Below, one piece after another: positions 34,326 to 44,461 of a DNA stretch of 64,000 bases; position 1 is the stretch's first letter; each line of letters opens with the position of its first letter. The stretch is from Novosphingobium sp. G106 (GTDB lineage: Bacteria; Pseudomonadota; Alphaproteobacteria; Sphingomonadales; Sphingomonadaceae). The notes beneath the pieces are model-generated. The model had not been told where the DNA came from. It did not search any database and saw nothing but the letters and a program-made list of their open reading frames with translations. The stretch covers positions 2,046,001-2,110,000 of the forward strand of contig NZ_JAHOOZ010000001.1 of NCBI RefSeq assembly GCF_019075875.1. The letters are read 5' to 3'. A program made the position numbers and the translations under genes.

Positions 34326-35024
34326 ATGCCAGACGATGACCCGCCCTTCCCGTCCGACAGCATGAGTGCCAGCCCGGCCTCGGAGAAAGCCGCACTGGCC
34401 CGTCTCGGCGCCGCGGTCAGCAAGCGGCTGGAAACCGATCCCGCAGTTTACCGCGTTCCCGTCGACCGGGCTGACGTGTTCACGGTGGGCGAATTCCTAA
34501 GCACACAGGAATGCACGCACCTTATGGCGATGATCGACCGGGTGGCAGAGCCCTCCCGGACCTACGCCGGCGGCGCGGACAAGACCCGGACTAGCTTTTC
34601 GGGCGATGTCGATCCGAACGACAGCTTCGTCCGCATGATCGAACGCCGCATCTGCGACCTCCTCGGCATCGACCCGTGCTGGGGCGAGACCGTACAAGGC
34701 CAGCGCTATGAAGTGGGGCAGGAATTCCACGCACACTACGACTGGTTCGACACCAAGGCCGCCTATTGGCCCGACGAGATCAAGCACGGCGGCCAGCGCA
34801 GCTGGACGGCGATGGCCTATCTGAGCGACATGGCCGACGGTGGCGCAACCTTCTTCCCGCAAATCGGTTTGAGCATGCAGCCTCAGGCCGGCGCCCTGCT
34901 GGTCTGGAACAACATGCTGCTCGACGGTAGCCCCAATCCCGACGTTCGCCATGCCGCGCTCCCCGTGGTCAGCGGCGTCAAATATGTCATCACCAAATGG
35001 TTCAGGACGCGTCCATGGGGCTGA
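34326..35024 (+). CDS. 2-oxoglutarate/Fe(II) prolyl 4-hydroxylase-like oxygenase
   Basis: A 232-residue double-stranded beta-helix dioxygenase. The iron ligands are visible as HAHYDWF (His and Asp near residues 137-140) and the distal His in VRHAALPV near 209, followed by GVKYVITKWFR with the Lys that binds 2-oxoglutarate. Bacterial members resemble the catalytic domain of prolyl 4-hydroxylase and hydroxylate proline in proteins or peptides. An alternative start at 34362 would shorten the N-terminus by 12 residues without touching the domain. The stop overlaps the start of the DUF885 gene by 10 bases. Confidence 0.88.
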   Translation: MPDDDPPFPSDSMSASPASEKAALARLGAAVSKRLETDPAVYRVPVDRADVFTVGEFLSTQECTHLMAMIDRVAEPSRTYAGGADKTRTSFSGDVDPNDSFVRMIERRICDLLGIDPCWGETVQGQRYEVGQEFHAHYDWFDTKAAYWPDEIKHGGQRSWTAMAYLSDMADGGATFFPQIGLSMQPQAGALLVWNNMLLDGSPNPDVRHAALPVVSGVKYVITKWFRTRPWG

Positions 35025-36869
35025 AGCCCGCTACTTTCCCTTTGTCCGCAGCGCTGCTCATCCTGGCTTGTCCCCCCGCAACCGGCCCGCGCCGAGAGCC
35101 TGCCCTTGCCCCCGCCCGCCGCCGCCCGCTCTCTCGAAGCGAGTCCCGACGAGCAGCCCAGCGAAGATGCCCGTCTCGCGCGCCTGTTCGCCGACGATGC
35201 CCGCCGCGAGGATGCGCTCGACCCGCTCGACGCGCTCTACCGCGGCGCCCGGCCCGACCCTGCCATGCTGGCACAGCTCTATACCGATACGCTCGACGAC
35301 CGTTTGCTCGCCTCTGCCGAGGAGAGCCTGCGCGCGCTCGGCGAGATCGATCGCGCCAAACTGAGCCCCGGCAGCCAGATTTCCTACGACGTCTTCGCCC
35401 GGTCGAAGGAAGAGCAGGCAGAATGGCTGCAGCCCGCGCTGCGCTCGCTGACAGCGGTGCGGCCGTTCAACCATTTCGGCGGACTGCACGTCGAGTTCTC
35501 CTCGCTGATGTCGAGCGAAGGCGCGATCCGCTTCGACAGCGAGGCCGACTACCGCGACGCACTGGTCCTCGACGGCGCTTTTGGCAAAGTGCTCGACAAT
35601 GCGATCGCGCGCTTTCGCCAGGGCATGGCCAGCGGCGTGGTCGAGACCAAGGTCACCACGCGCAATATGATCGCGCAGCTCGACGCGATGACCGCGCAGG
35701 CGCCCGAGCAATCGCCGTTCTATTCCCCGGTGCTCAAGTTTCCCGCCAGCATGCCCGAACCACGGCGCGCCCAGCTGCGAGAGGCCTATGCCGCGGTGAT
35801 CCGCGAGACGATCTATCCGGCCTATGGCCGCCTGCGACGCTTCCTGGCCGACGAATATCTTCCCGCCGCACGCGACCAGGTCGGCATCTCGGCGATGAAG
35901 CAGGGCACCGAACTTTACGTCGAGCTGATCAAGCGCGAGACCACGCTCGAGCTCGATCCCGAGAAGGTCCACGCGCTCGGTCTCTCCGAAGTCGCGCGCA
36001 TTCAGCGCGAGATGGACGGCGTGCGCCGCGAGATGGCATTCAGCGGCAACCTGCGCGCCTTCTTCGACTACATCCGCACCGATCCGCAGTTCCACCCCAA
36101 GACCGCACAGGAACTGGCCGACGGTTTCGCCGCCGTGGCCAAACAGGTCGACGCGCAGATCCCGCGCTTCTTCCTCAAGGTGCCTAGGACGCCGCTGCTG
36201 ATCCAGCCCTACCCCGCTTTCCGCGCGAAGTACGAGGCCGGCGCCAGCTATAATCAGGGCGCTTCTGACGGATCGCGGCCGGGCATCTTCTATTTCAACA
36301 CCTACGACCTCCCCAGCCGGTTCCTGACCGGGATGACCACGCTCTACCTGCACGAAGGCATCCCCGGGCATCACTTCCAGATCAGCCTCGCGCAGGAAGA
36401 CACCAGCCTGCCCTCGTTCCAGCGCTTCGAGGGCAACAACGCCTTCGTCGAAGGCTGGGCGCTGTATGCCGAGACGCTGGGCTACGCGATGGGCTTCTAC
36501 AAGGACCCGCGCCAGCACTGGGGCACGCTCGACGACGAGATGCTGCGCGCGATGCGGCTGGTGGTCGATACGGGCATCCATGCCGAAGGTTGGACCCGAG
36601 ACCAGTCGATCGACTATATGCTGGCCAATTCGGGCATGGGCCGCAGCGACGCCACGGCCGAAGTCGAACGCTACATCGCGATGCCCGGCCAAGCGCTCAG
36701 CTACAAGATCGGCGCGATGACCATCCAGCGCCTGCGCGCCAAGGCCGAAAGCGCGCTGGGGCCGAAGTTCGACATCCGCCAGTTCCATCAGCAGGTGCTG
36801 GGCTCGGGCGCGCTGCCGCTGCCGGTTCTGGAAGCAAAGATCGACCGGTGGATCGAGGCAGGCCGGTAG
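35015..36869 (+). CDS. DUF885 family zinc metallopeptidase, exported, apparent frameshift in the signal region
   Basis: A 617-residue protein after correction. The main ORF carries the DUF885 domain with the zinc-binding motif HEGIPGHH and a downstream EGWALYAE that supplies the third ligand. A signal peptide (GLKPATFPLSAALLILA, then CP and an ARAES-like cleavage region) is encoded from the ATG at 35015 but in another frame. Removing one C from the six C's at 35072-35077 joins the two in frame. Without it, translation would need a TTG at 35106 and the protein would lose its export signal. The start overlaps the oxygenase stop by 10 bases. The substrates of these peptidases are poorly known. 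Confidence 0.85.
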
Positions 36870-36946
36870 CAGCGCAACTGCAATGGATGTGAAACCGACA
36901 TGTCGCATAGACGCCGCACTTGGGGCAAGAGACGGCGGGTAAAGCG

Positions 36947-37921
36947 ATGGTGAGGCGATATCTATTCCGGCGAAATATCTCTGTCGCGCTGATCGGTCAT
37001 GTCGCGCTTGGCGGGTCGTTGGCTCTGGCCAATGATGGTCCCCCCGTCACCGCGCCGCAGCCTGAACCGATGCCGACTGAACTGCAGGCGGGTTTTCAAA
37101 AGTGCGACGCACCGCTCTTTCTGGTGCAGGATGCATTCCGACTGCAGAACAAGGTGCACACTGCGGGTTGCAAGGTGGAGTACCGACTGCTCGCCAGACT
37201 CTCCCGCCTGCCGGAATTCAGCAAGCTGGCGTTCTCGTGCCCCGTCATCGTGACGCTTGACCGCAAGCATCTTCCTTTCGCCAGCATCAGCTATGTGACG
37301 CCAAGCCGCTGTGATCTCGCGGGACAGAAAATCGAAAACGCGCTGATGGTGGCACTGCTGCCCATACGGTTCGATGCGCTCGACCCGGAGATTGGCGATT
37401 CCATTATGTTCAGCGTCGATCTTCGAGTTGCTGCCGCCCGCGGCACCGCTCCCGAACCCTCCGCCATGTTTGCCTTCTTGCGGCAGGACGGAATGGACCT
37501 GGATGCCCGTTCGCGGCTGGTTACCTTCGCTAACCGGGACAAATTGCCGCCGCTTCCCCCGCCACCTAATAGCGCGTCTGGGCCTGGTATGAGCTTCAGC
37601 GGAGGTGCACGCGCCGCCCACGCTGACCAGTTCGCGCGCGCCTGGCAGGCGCAGGTCGGCAAGCAGGCGGCAGCCGCCATCCGCAGCGATTCGGACCTCG
37701 ACAGGCGGCTGCGAAAGAAGGCCTGGTCGGTAACGGTCAGGGTCCGCATCGGAGGCGACCAGACGCTGCGTACCGTCGACATCCTGGCCGCGACAGGTGC
37801 GGCCGAAAATCAGGCAGATGCAATCAAGGCCGCGCTGCTGACCATCGATCGTATCGAGCAAATTCCCGGCCAGCCCGGCGTATTCTTCGGCCCAATCACC
37901 TTTGCAATCAGCGGCCCCTAA
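36947..37921 (+). CDS. Exported hypothetical protein with a possible TonB-like C-terminus
   Basis: A 324-residue protein with a signal peptide (residues 1-27, ending near SLALA). A Cys-containing N-terminal domain follows with paired Cys near 41, 66, 89 and 111, then a Pro-rich linker (PPLPPPPNS near 215), then a C-terminal region with the SVTVRVRIGGDQTLRTVDILAATG pattern seen in TonB- and energy-transducer-like domains. A TTG at 36920 gives a longer but less plausible start. The stop overlaps the convergent DUF1003 gene by four bases. Function unknown. Confidence 0.6.
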   Translation: MVRRYLFRRNISVALIGHVALGGSLALANDGPPVTAPQPEPMPTELQAGFQKCDAPLFLVQDAFRLQNKVHTAGCKVEYRLLARLSRLPEFSKLAFSCPVIVTLDRKHLPFASISYVTPSRCDLAGQKIENALMVALLPIRFDALDPEIGDSIMFSVDLRVAAARGTAPEPSAMFAFLRQDGMDLDARSRLVTFANRDKLPPLPPPPNSASGPGMSFSGGARAAHADQFARAWQAQVGKQAAAAIRSDSDLDRRLRKKAWSVTVRVRIGGDQTLRTVDILAATGAAENQADAIKAALLTIDRIEQIPGQPGVFFGPITFAISGP

Positions 37922-38439
37922 GCAAGGCCATCGCCACTCTTGTCATCCAAGCGCTTCAGCAGCCGGTCGAACCGGCGCTGCAGGCGAATGATCTCGAGCT
38001 GGGTGCGCAGGTTGACCTCGTAGTCGTGGCGCGCGGCGATGCGGTCCTTGGCCGACTGGCGGTTCTGGCTCATCATGATCACCGGCGCCTGGATCGCGGC
38101 GAGCATCGACAGCATCAGGTTGAGGAAGATGTAGGGATAGGCATCGAAGGGATGGATGCCGAGGTCTTCGAGGATGCGGCTGTTGATCAGGACCCAACTC
38201 AGCAGCACCACGCCGAAGGCAATGATGAAGCCCCAGGAACCACCGACTGCCGCGACCTTGTCGGCCAGCCGCTCGCTGAAGGTCGCGTGGAGTGCCGCTT
38301 CCTCGTCCGCGTCGAGATCGATCAGCGTCCCTGTCGATATCCGGCGTAGGACGTTCTGCTCTTCGGGGTCCAGCTCTGCGAACCGGCGGCCGAGGAGATC
38401 CTCGGCCAGTTGTTCAGGCGTTCTTCCCGGGTTGTGCAT
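37918..38439 (-). CDS. DUF1003 membrane protein
   Basis: A 173-residue protein with two transmembrane segments (about residues 64-83 and 98-118) flanked by charged regions, matching the DUF1003 family. Landmarks are FSERLADKVAAVGGSWGFI near 50 and DAYPYIFLNLMLSMLAAIQAPVIMMSQNR near 98-126. The C-terminal third is a basic amphipathic helix, possibly coiled-coil. Its start lies 26 bases inside the lysyl-tRNA synthetase stop region, so the two are cotranscribed. The function of the family is unknown. Confidence 0.85.
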   Translation of the reverse strand: MHNPGRTPEQLAEDLLGRRFAELDPEEQNVLRRISTGTLIDLDADEEAALHATFSERLADKVAAVGGSWGFIIAFGVVLLSWVLINSRILEDLGIHPFDAYPYIFLNLMLSMLAAIQAPVIMMSQNRQSAKDRIAARHDYEVNLRTQLEIIRLQRRFDRLLKRLDDKSGDGLA

Positions 38440-40039
38440 CCAACGCCTCCGCGATCAGCTTGCGGGTGTTTGCCACGCCGTAGAGCGCGATGAAACTCCC
38501 CATGCGCGGGCCCTGGGCAGAACCCAGCAATGTCTCGTAGAGCGCCTTGAACCAGTCGCGCAGCTGCTCGAAGCCATAGTGAGGGTCCTTGCCGATCTCG
38601 TAGACGATGTTCTGCAGTTCCTCGGCCGTGGCTTCATCGGAGGTTCCCGCCAGTTCCTCGTCGAGCGCGGCGAGCGCGGCTGCCTCGTTCTCCTCAGGCT
38701 TCCGGCGCTGGAGCGTCGGCGCGATGAAGTCGCGATTGTAGGCGAGCGCGCAGGTCACCAGCACGTCGATCTCGGGATGCGCCTCGGGCGTCGCCTCGGC
38801 GACATAGTTGGCCAAGTAGGACCAGACCTGCTCGCGCGTGGCATTGGCGCCGAGTACGCCGACGAGGTTCAGCAGCAGGCCATAAGTCACCGGTAGCCTA
38901 TCGCCCGCGCCGCCCTTGTCGCCATTGGTGCGCAGCAGGTGCCAGACCGGATTGCCGAGCTTCTGCTCGACCGGCTGATCGGCGAGCTTCTCGCGGAACT
39001 GCCAGTATTCGTCGACCGCGCGCGGGATCACGCCGATGTGGAGCTGCTTGGCGCTCTTGGGTTCGCGGAACAGGTAAAAGCCCAGGCTCTCCTCGCTGCC
39101 ATAGGTCAGCCACTGGTCGATCGTCAGGCCGTTGCCCTTGGACTTGGAGATTTTCTCGCCGTTCTCGTCGAGGAAGAGCTCGTAGATCAGCCCTTCGGGG
39201 CGCTTGCCACCGAGGATCTGGGCGATCTTGCCCGACTGCGTACCGCTGTCGGTCAGATCCTTGCCGTACATCTCGTAGTCGACGCCGAGGTCGACCCAGC
39301 GCATCGCCCAGTCGACCTTCCACTGCAGCTTGGCCTGGCCGCCGAGGATCGAGTGCTCGATCGTCTCGCCGTGGTCGACGAAGCGGACGATGCCAGCCTC
39401 GGCATCGACGACCTCGACGGGCACCTGCAACACCTCACCGGTCACCGGCGAGATCGGCAGTACCGGCGAATAGGTCTTGCGCCGCTCCTCGCGGAGCGTC
39501 GGCAGCATAACGCCCATGATCGCGTCATAGTTCTTCAGCACGTTCTTCAGCGCGCCGTCGAACTCGCCCGAATTGTAGCGATCCGAAGCAGCGACGAACT
39601 CGTAATCGAAGCCGAAGCGGTCGAGGAATTCGCGCAGCATCGCGTTGTTGTGGTGGGCGAAGCTCTCATACTTGCCGAACGGATCGGGGATGCGGCTCAG
39701 CGGCCGGCCGATGTGGGCTGCGAGCAGCCCCTGGTTGGGCACGTTGTCGGGCACCTTGCGCAGCCCGTCCATATCGTCGCTGAACGCCACCAGCCGCGTC
39801 GGCGCGCCGCCGGTGAGAACCTCGTAGGCGCGGCGCACGAGCGTGGTACGCAGGACTTCCTGGAACGTGCCGATATGCGGCAGGCCCGAGGGGCCATAGC
39901 CGGTCTCGAACAGCATTGGCCGAATTTGACCATCTTGGCCGGCTTTCCCCTGCGGAAAGCGCTTCATCAGCTTGCGGGCTTCCTCGAAGGGCCATGCCTT
40001 GGAGGTCTGGGCGGCTGTCGTAAGATCGGCTTCAGTCAT
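38414..40039 (-). CDS. lysK: Lysyl-tRNA synthetase, class I
   Basis: Charges tRNA-Lys with lysine. The 541-residue protein is the class I (Rossmann-fold) form found in archaea and alphaproteobacteria, not the common class II LysS. Signature motifs are the HIGH equivalent LPHIGTFQE near residue 53 and KISKSKG (KMSKS equivalent) near 291. The C-terminal anticodon-binding helical cage is complete. An essential housekeeping gene unless a class II copy exists elsewhere. It is divergent from the mscS-like gene across 125 bases. Confidence 0.95.
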   Translation of the reverse strand: MTEADLTTAAQTSKAWPFEEARKLMKRFPQGKAGQDGQIRPMLFETGYGPSGLPHIGTFQEVLRTTLVRRAYEVLTGGAPTRLVAFSDDMDGLRKVPDNVPNQGLLAAHIGRPLSRIPDPFGKYESFAHHNNAMLREFLDRFGFDYEFVAASDRYNSGEFDGALKNVLKNYDAIMGVMLPTLREERRKTYSPVLPISPVTGEVLQVPVEVVDAEAGIVRFVDHGETIEHSILGGQAKLQWKVDWAMRWVDLGVDYEMYGKDLTDSGTQSGKIAQILGGKRPEGLIYELFLDENGEKISKSKGNGLTIDQWLTYGSEESLGFYLFREPKSAKQLHIGVIPRAVDEYWQFREKLADQPVEQKLGNPVWHLLRTNGDKGGAGDRLPVTYGLLLNLVGVLGANATREQVWSYLANYVAEATPEAHPEIDVLVTCALAYNRDFIAPTLQRRKPEENEAAALAALDEELAGTSDEATAEELQNIVYEIGKDPHYGFEQLRDWFKALYETLLGSAQGPRMGSFIALYGVANTRKLIAEALDAQPGKNA

Positions 40040-40164
40040 GGTCCCGCGCCTTTCGCGCCAAAGCGACGGGCTGGCAAGGGCGAAGGGCCCAGCCGAGGCC
40101 GCTCACGGAACCCAAAGCGGGCCCTGCCGGTTACTTATGGCGAAAAACCAAGGAATTCTTGCGC

Positions 40165-41043
40165 GTGAACTATATCAATACGCTCAACGCCCAGATTCAG
40201 TCGATGGTCAAAGGCTTCGTCCAGAACGTGCCGAACCTGATCATTTCGCTGCTCGTCCTCATCGTCACCTGGCTGCTGGCGAAATCCGCTGTGCGCATCG
40301 CCGATCGCCTGACCAAGCACACGCAGATGCGCGAGAACCTCAAGCAGCTGGTCGAAACGCTGGTCCGCATGTCGATCTGGGTTTTCGGCCTGCTGATCGC
40401 CGCGACGATCTCGATGCCCGGCCTCACCCCGGGAAGCCTGTTCGCCGGCCTCGGCATCGGCGCTTTGGCCATCGGCTTCGCGTTTCAGGACATATTCGAG
40501 AACTTTCTCGCCGGCGTGCTGATCATGGTGCGTGACCGTATGCGCATCGGCGACACGATCGAGTGCCAGTCCATCACCGGCAAGGTCGAGCGCATAACCC
40601 TGCGCGAAAGCCACATCCGCGCGCCGTCGAATGAACTGACGATCGTGCCCAATTCGGTGCTGTTCAAGAACCCCGTTAAGATCACCACCGACAAGCCGCA
40701 ACGCCGGTTCCAGATCGTCGTCAGCGTGGTCAGTGACCACGATCTCGACCTTGCCGCGGAGACGATCCGCAAGGCCGTGGAAGGCGTCCCCGATATCGAC
40801 ATGAACCATCCCGTCGCGGTCTTCGCGCAGGAGTTCAAACCAAGCGCAGTCGATTTCCTTGTCCAGTGGTGGGCGGCCGCGCGGCAGAAGGACGAGTTTA
40901 CCGACCGGATCATTCGCCAGATCAAGCGCCGGCTGGACGATGCCGAGATCCAGATCGCCGGCGCGCAGCCGACCACGATCGAAATGGTCAAGCCGCCCGA
41001 GGCAACCGCACAACCCGTGCCCCGGGAGATCGAGCGCGTCTGA
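40165..41043 (+). CDS. MscS-family mechanosensitive channel
   Basis: A 292-residue small-conductance mechanosensitive channel protein. Transmembrane helices lie at about residues 20-40 and 65-85. A pore helix TM3 rich in Gly and Ala (LFAGLGIGALAIGFAFQDIFENFLAG near 92-118) continues into the MscS beta-domain with GDTIE and VPNS motifs and an alpha/beta C-terminal domain. It releases ions under hypo-osmotic shock. The GTG at 40165 is taken as start (AGGA ten bases upstream); a TTG at 40159 is also possible. Confidence 0.9.
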   Translation: MNYINTLNAQIQSMVKGFVQNVPNLIISLLVLIVTWLLAKSAVRIADRLTKHTQMRENLKQLVETLVRMSIWVFGLLIAATISMPGLTPGSLFAGLGIGALAIGFAFQDIFENFLAGVLIMVRDRMRIGDTIECQSITGKVERITLRESHIRAPSNELTIVPNSVLFKNPVKITTDKPQRRFQIVVSVVSDHDLDLAAETIRKAVEGVPDIDMNHPVAVFAQEFKPSAVDFLVQWWAAARQKDEFTDRIIRQIKRRLDDAEIQIAGAQPTTIEMVKPPEATAQPVPREIERV

Positions 41044-41087
41044 CCTGTGATGGTTCGGTAACCTCTCGCGTTTACAATAGCGCGCGG

Positions 41088-41687
41088 ATGATGCCTGACC
41101 AGCAACTCAGCTCCGCGCTTCCCCCCACGCTAGAGCAGTCCCTCCGACGCGAACTGATCGCCGGCGAGCACCTGCTGTGGCGCGGCCAACCGCGGCCCAA
41201 CAAGCTGACACGCGGCTTCGGCATCTGGCTTTTCGCGCTGCCCTGGACCGCCTTCGCGCTGATGTGGGAGGCCTTTGCCTTCCTGCCCTGGGTGACCGCG
41301 CTGAAGACGCCCGACTGGCTCCAGTGGAGCTTCGGCATCGTTTTCCCGCTGTTCGGCCTGCCGTTCATTGCGGTGGGGCTATGGATGCTGTGGGCGCCGA
41401 TCCACGCGCTGCGCCGCGCCGGCAAGACCGCCTATGCCCTGACCGAACGGCGCCTGCTACGGGTCGTCGAGGCGCGGGAGATTACGGTCGCGAGCGTCCT
41501 GCTCCACCAGATCGGCCCGATCGACCGGCGCGAGGACAGCCAGGGCTTCGGCGACCTGCGCATCCAGACGCACAGCACAGTCGACAGCGAAGGCGACCGC
41601 ACTACCGAACGCTTCGAGGTTCTCGGCGTCCCCGGCGTCGCCCGGCTCGAGCGCCTGATACTGGAAAACCTGGCCACCAAAGGCTGA
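41088..41687 (+). CDS. Bacterial PH-domain membrane protein
   Basis: A 199-residue protein with two transmembrane segments (about residues 44-66 and 76-100) preceded by GEHLLWRGQPRP and followed by a bacterial pleckstrin-homology-like domain (YALTERRLLRV near 122, then alternating beta strands). The layout matches DUF304/YdbS-like proteins of unknown function. Tandem ATG codons lie at 41088 and 41091, and no good ribosome site is visible. It stands between mscS and the helicase gene. Confidence 0.65.
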   Translation: MMPDQQLSSALPPTLEQSLRRELIAGEHLLWRGQPRPNKLTRGFGIWLFALPWTAFALMWEAFAFLPWVTALKTPDWLQWSFGIVFPLFGLPFIAVGLWMLWAPIHALRRAGKTAYALTERRLLRVVEAREITVASVLLHQIGPIDRREDSQGFGDLRIQTHSTVDSEGDRTTERFEVLGVPGVARLERLILENLATKG

Positions 41688-41729
41688 TCGCCCTTTCCCC
41701 GAGTTCCAGTTTCGTTCTAGATAACCGGC

Positions 41730-44451
41730 ATGGCCGCCCTCCCCCCTTCCCGCGATCCATGCCAGCCATGGCGGCTGCTGGCTGCGCGACGCGATCGGGG
41801 TCACGCGCGGCATCGGCAAGGGCGAGGCGATCATGGCGGCGGCCGACACGCCGCTGCTGATGCTCAACGCGCCGCTGGTGGCGACGCGGCTCGGCTATCC
41901 GGACCTGTCGGGGCTCGACCTGCTCGAGCTCTACGCCTTCATTCACCCGGCGCGCTTCGTCGTACCGACGCCAAAGGGCCTCGCCAATGCGCTCGGCCTG
42001 GCCGAGCCTGAAGGCGACGACCAGGTTCCCGCGCTGCTCCAGTCTGCTGCCGCTGCGCTGCTCGACACCTGCGAGAGCCCCGACTGGGCCGAGCGCGAAG
42101 GTGCCTGGAGCGCGCTGCAATCGCTGATCCGCATGCGCTGGCCCTGGGCAGCGCAGCTAACGTCGCGGATCGCCCAGCCCGAGCGTGCCGAGCGCTGGCT
42201 GTTCTCCAAGCTGCCCGAATGGGACGAAGCGCCCGAGCGGCCACAACCGGCGCAGGTGACGCTCGACGAGGACACCGTGCTGGCCCGTCTCGCGGCGCTC
42301 ACCGGCGACGAAGCCGAGCAGCGCCCGGGCCAGCGCGCTTATGCCGCCGAGACTGCGCAGACCTTCGCCCCGCGCCGGCGCGAAGCCGCGCCGCATGTGC
42401 TGTTGACCCAGGCCGGCACCGGCATCGGCAAGACCTTGGGCTATCTCGCGCCCGCTTCGGTCTGGTCGCAGGAATCGGGCGGCACGGTCTGGGTCTCGAC
42501 TTTCACCAAGGCGCTGCAACGTCAGCTCCGCCGCGAAAGCCGCCGCGCCTGGCCGGGCAAGCGCGCCGACGGCAGCCAGCCCGTGGTCGTGCGCAAGGGA
42601 CGCGAGAACTACCTCTGCCTGCTGAACCTGGAAGACGCACTGCAAGGCGGCTTCAACGGCAGGGCGGCAATCCTGGCGCAGCTCGTCGCGCGCTGGGCCG
42701 CCTATACCCAAGACGGCGACATGATCGGCGGCGACCTGCCCGGCTGGCTGGGCACGCTGTTCCGCCAGCGCGGCATCACCTCGCTGACCGACCGGCGCGG
42801 GGAATGCGTCTATGCCGGCTGCCCGCATTTCCGGAAGTGCTTCATCGAGCGCGCCGCGCGGGCTTCGGCCCAGGCCGACCTCGTCATCGCCAACCACGCG
42901 CTGGTCATGGTCAACGCCGCGCGCGGCCGCGATCATGCCGCACGGCCGACGCGGCTGATCTTCGACGAAGGGCACCACGTTTTCGAGGCGGCCGATTCGA
43001 CCTTCGCCGCCGCACTTACCGGGGCCGAAACGATCGAGCTGAGGCGCTGGGTGCTGGGTCCGGAGCGCGGCTCCAAAGGCCGCCGCCGCGGACTGTCGGC
43101 ACGGCTTGCCGATATTTCGAGCTACGACGAGCAAGGTGCCAAGGCGATCGCCGCCGCCGCCTATGCGGCCGAGGCGCTGCCCGGCGACGGCTGGCTGCAA
43201 CGGCTCGGCGAAGGCGCGCCTTCGGGTCCGCTCGAGGAGCTGTTCGCCGCGGTGCGCGCACTGGTCTATGCCCGCGACGAAAGCGGGGGACAGGAAGCGG
43301 GCTATGGCCTGGAGACCGAAGCGGCGCAGCTCGACGGTGCCTTCATCGAGCGCGCGCAGGCCGCCGGATCGGCGCTCGCGGAACTGCGCCAGCCCTTGAT
43401 GCGGCTTGGTCTCCGGCTTGAATCGCTGCTCGAGGAACCGCCCGACTGGCTCGACGGCCCCGGCCGCATGCGGATCGAAGGTGCGCGCCATTCGCTGGCC
43501 TGGCGGATCGACCTGCTCTCCGCCTGGGAAGCACTGCTCGAACGGCTCGGCGGCGCGGCCGATCCCGAATTCGTCGACTGGCTGGCCGTCGAGCGCTCGG
43601 ACGCACGCGAGTTCGACATCGGCCTCCACCGCCGCTGGCTCGATCCGATGAAGCCCTTCGCCCGCGTCGTGCTCGAGCCGTCGCACGGCGTCATGCTGAC
43701 TTCGGCGACGCTCAAGGACTCGGCCGACTGGGACACCGCGGTCGCGCGCAGCGGCGCGGCGCATATCGGCGTGGCCCCGCGCCTCTCGGCCTTCGACAGC
43801 CCGTTCGACTATGCCGCCCAGGCCGAAGTCCTGATCGTCACCGACGTGCCCAAGGGCGACATCCCCGCACTCGCCGCCGCCTATGGCCGGCTGATCGAGG
43901 CCGCGGGCGGCGGCGTGCTCGGGCTGTTCACCGCGATCCGCCGGCTGCGCGCGGTCTATGGCCGGATCGCCGACCGCCTCGCCCGCGCAGGGCTGCCGCT
44001 GTTCGCGCAGCACGTCGATCCGATCGACACGGGTACGCTGGTCGATATCTTCCGCGACGATCCGCGCGCCTCGCTGCTCGGCACCGACGCGCTGCGCGAC
44101 GGCGTCGACGTTCCCGGCCATTCGCTGCGGCTGGTGGTGATGGAGCAGGTGCCCTGGCCCAAGCCCTCGATCCTGCACCGCGCGCGGCGCCTCGCTGGCG
44201 GCGGCTCAGCCCACGACGATCGCATCATTCGCGCACGCCTGGCGCAGGCTTTCGGCCGACTGATCCGCAGCCGCGAGGACCGCGGCCATTTCGTCGTGCT
44301 GTCCTCGGCTTTCCCATCGCGCCTGCTCAGCGCCTTTCCGGCAGGAACCCCCGTGCGCCGCCTGACGCTAGACGAAGCTTTACAACGGGTGGCAGGCGGT
44401 GTTTCAGAGGACGCCGTGAACACCGACGCTCCTCTGACCAAACCCGCATGA
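41730..44451 (+). CDS. DinG/XPD-type ATP-dependent DNA helicase with apparent frameshift near the start
   Basis: A superfamily 2 iron-sulfur helicase of 906 residues after correction. Walker A is AGTGIGKTLGYLAPA. The four Fe-S cysteines lie in NYLC and in the CVYAGCPHFRKC segment. The DEAH box is FDEGHH, and the C-terminal motif VI region is RLAQAFGRLIRS. The conserved N-terminus (LPAIHASHGGCW) is in frame only from about 41746. Removing one C from the C6 run 41741-41746 links it to the ATG at 41730. Otherwise the first usable start is 41833, 34 codons later. The likely role is unwinding of damaged or R-loop DNA. Confidence 0.85.
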
Positions 44452-44461
44452 AACCGCGCTC

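Noticed and set aside
33104..34423. A 439-residue minus-strand frame over the RcnB-like gene, rich in Ala, Val and Pro
   Set aside because: It is the mirror of the WRG repeat coding sequence. The plus-strand product has a signal peptide and an RcnB-like end.
35058..36908. A 616-residue open frame on the minus strand opposite the DUF885 gene, and a 556-residue one at 31344-33014 opposite ettA
   Set aside because: Long antisense frames are expected in GC-rich DNA with strong codon bias. They have no recognisable motif and no ribosome site, and the plus-strand genes are secure.
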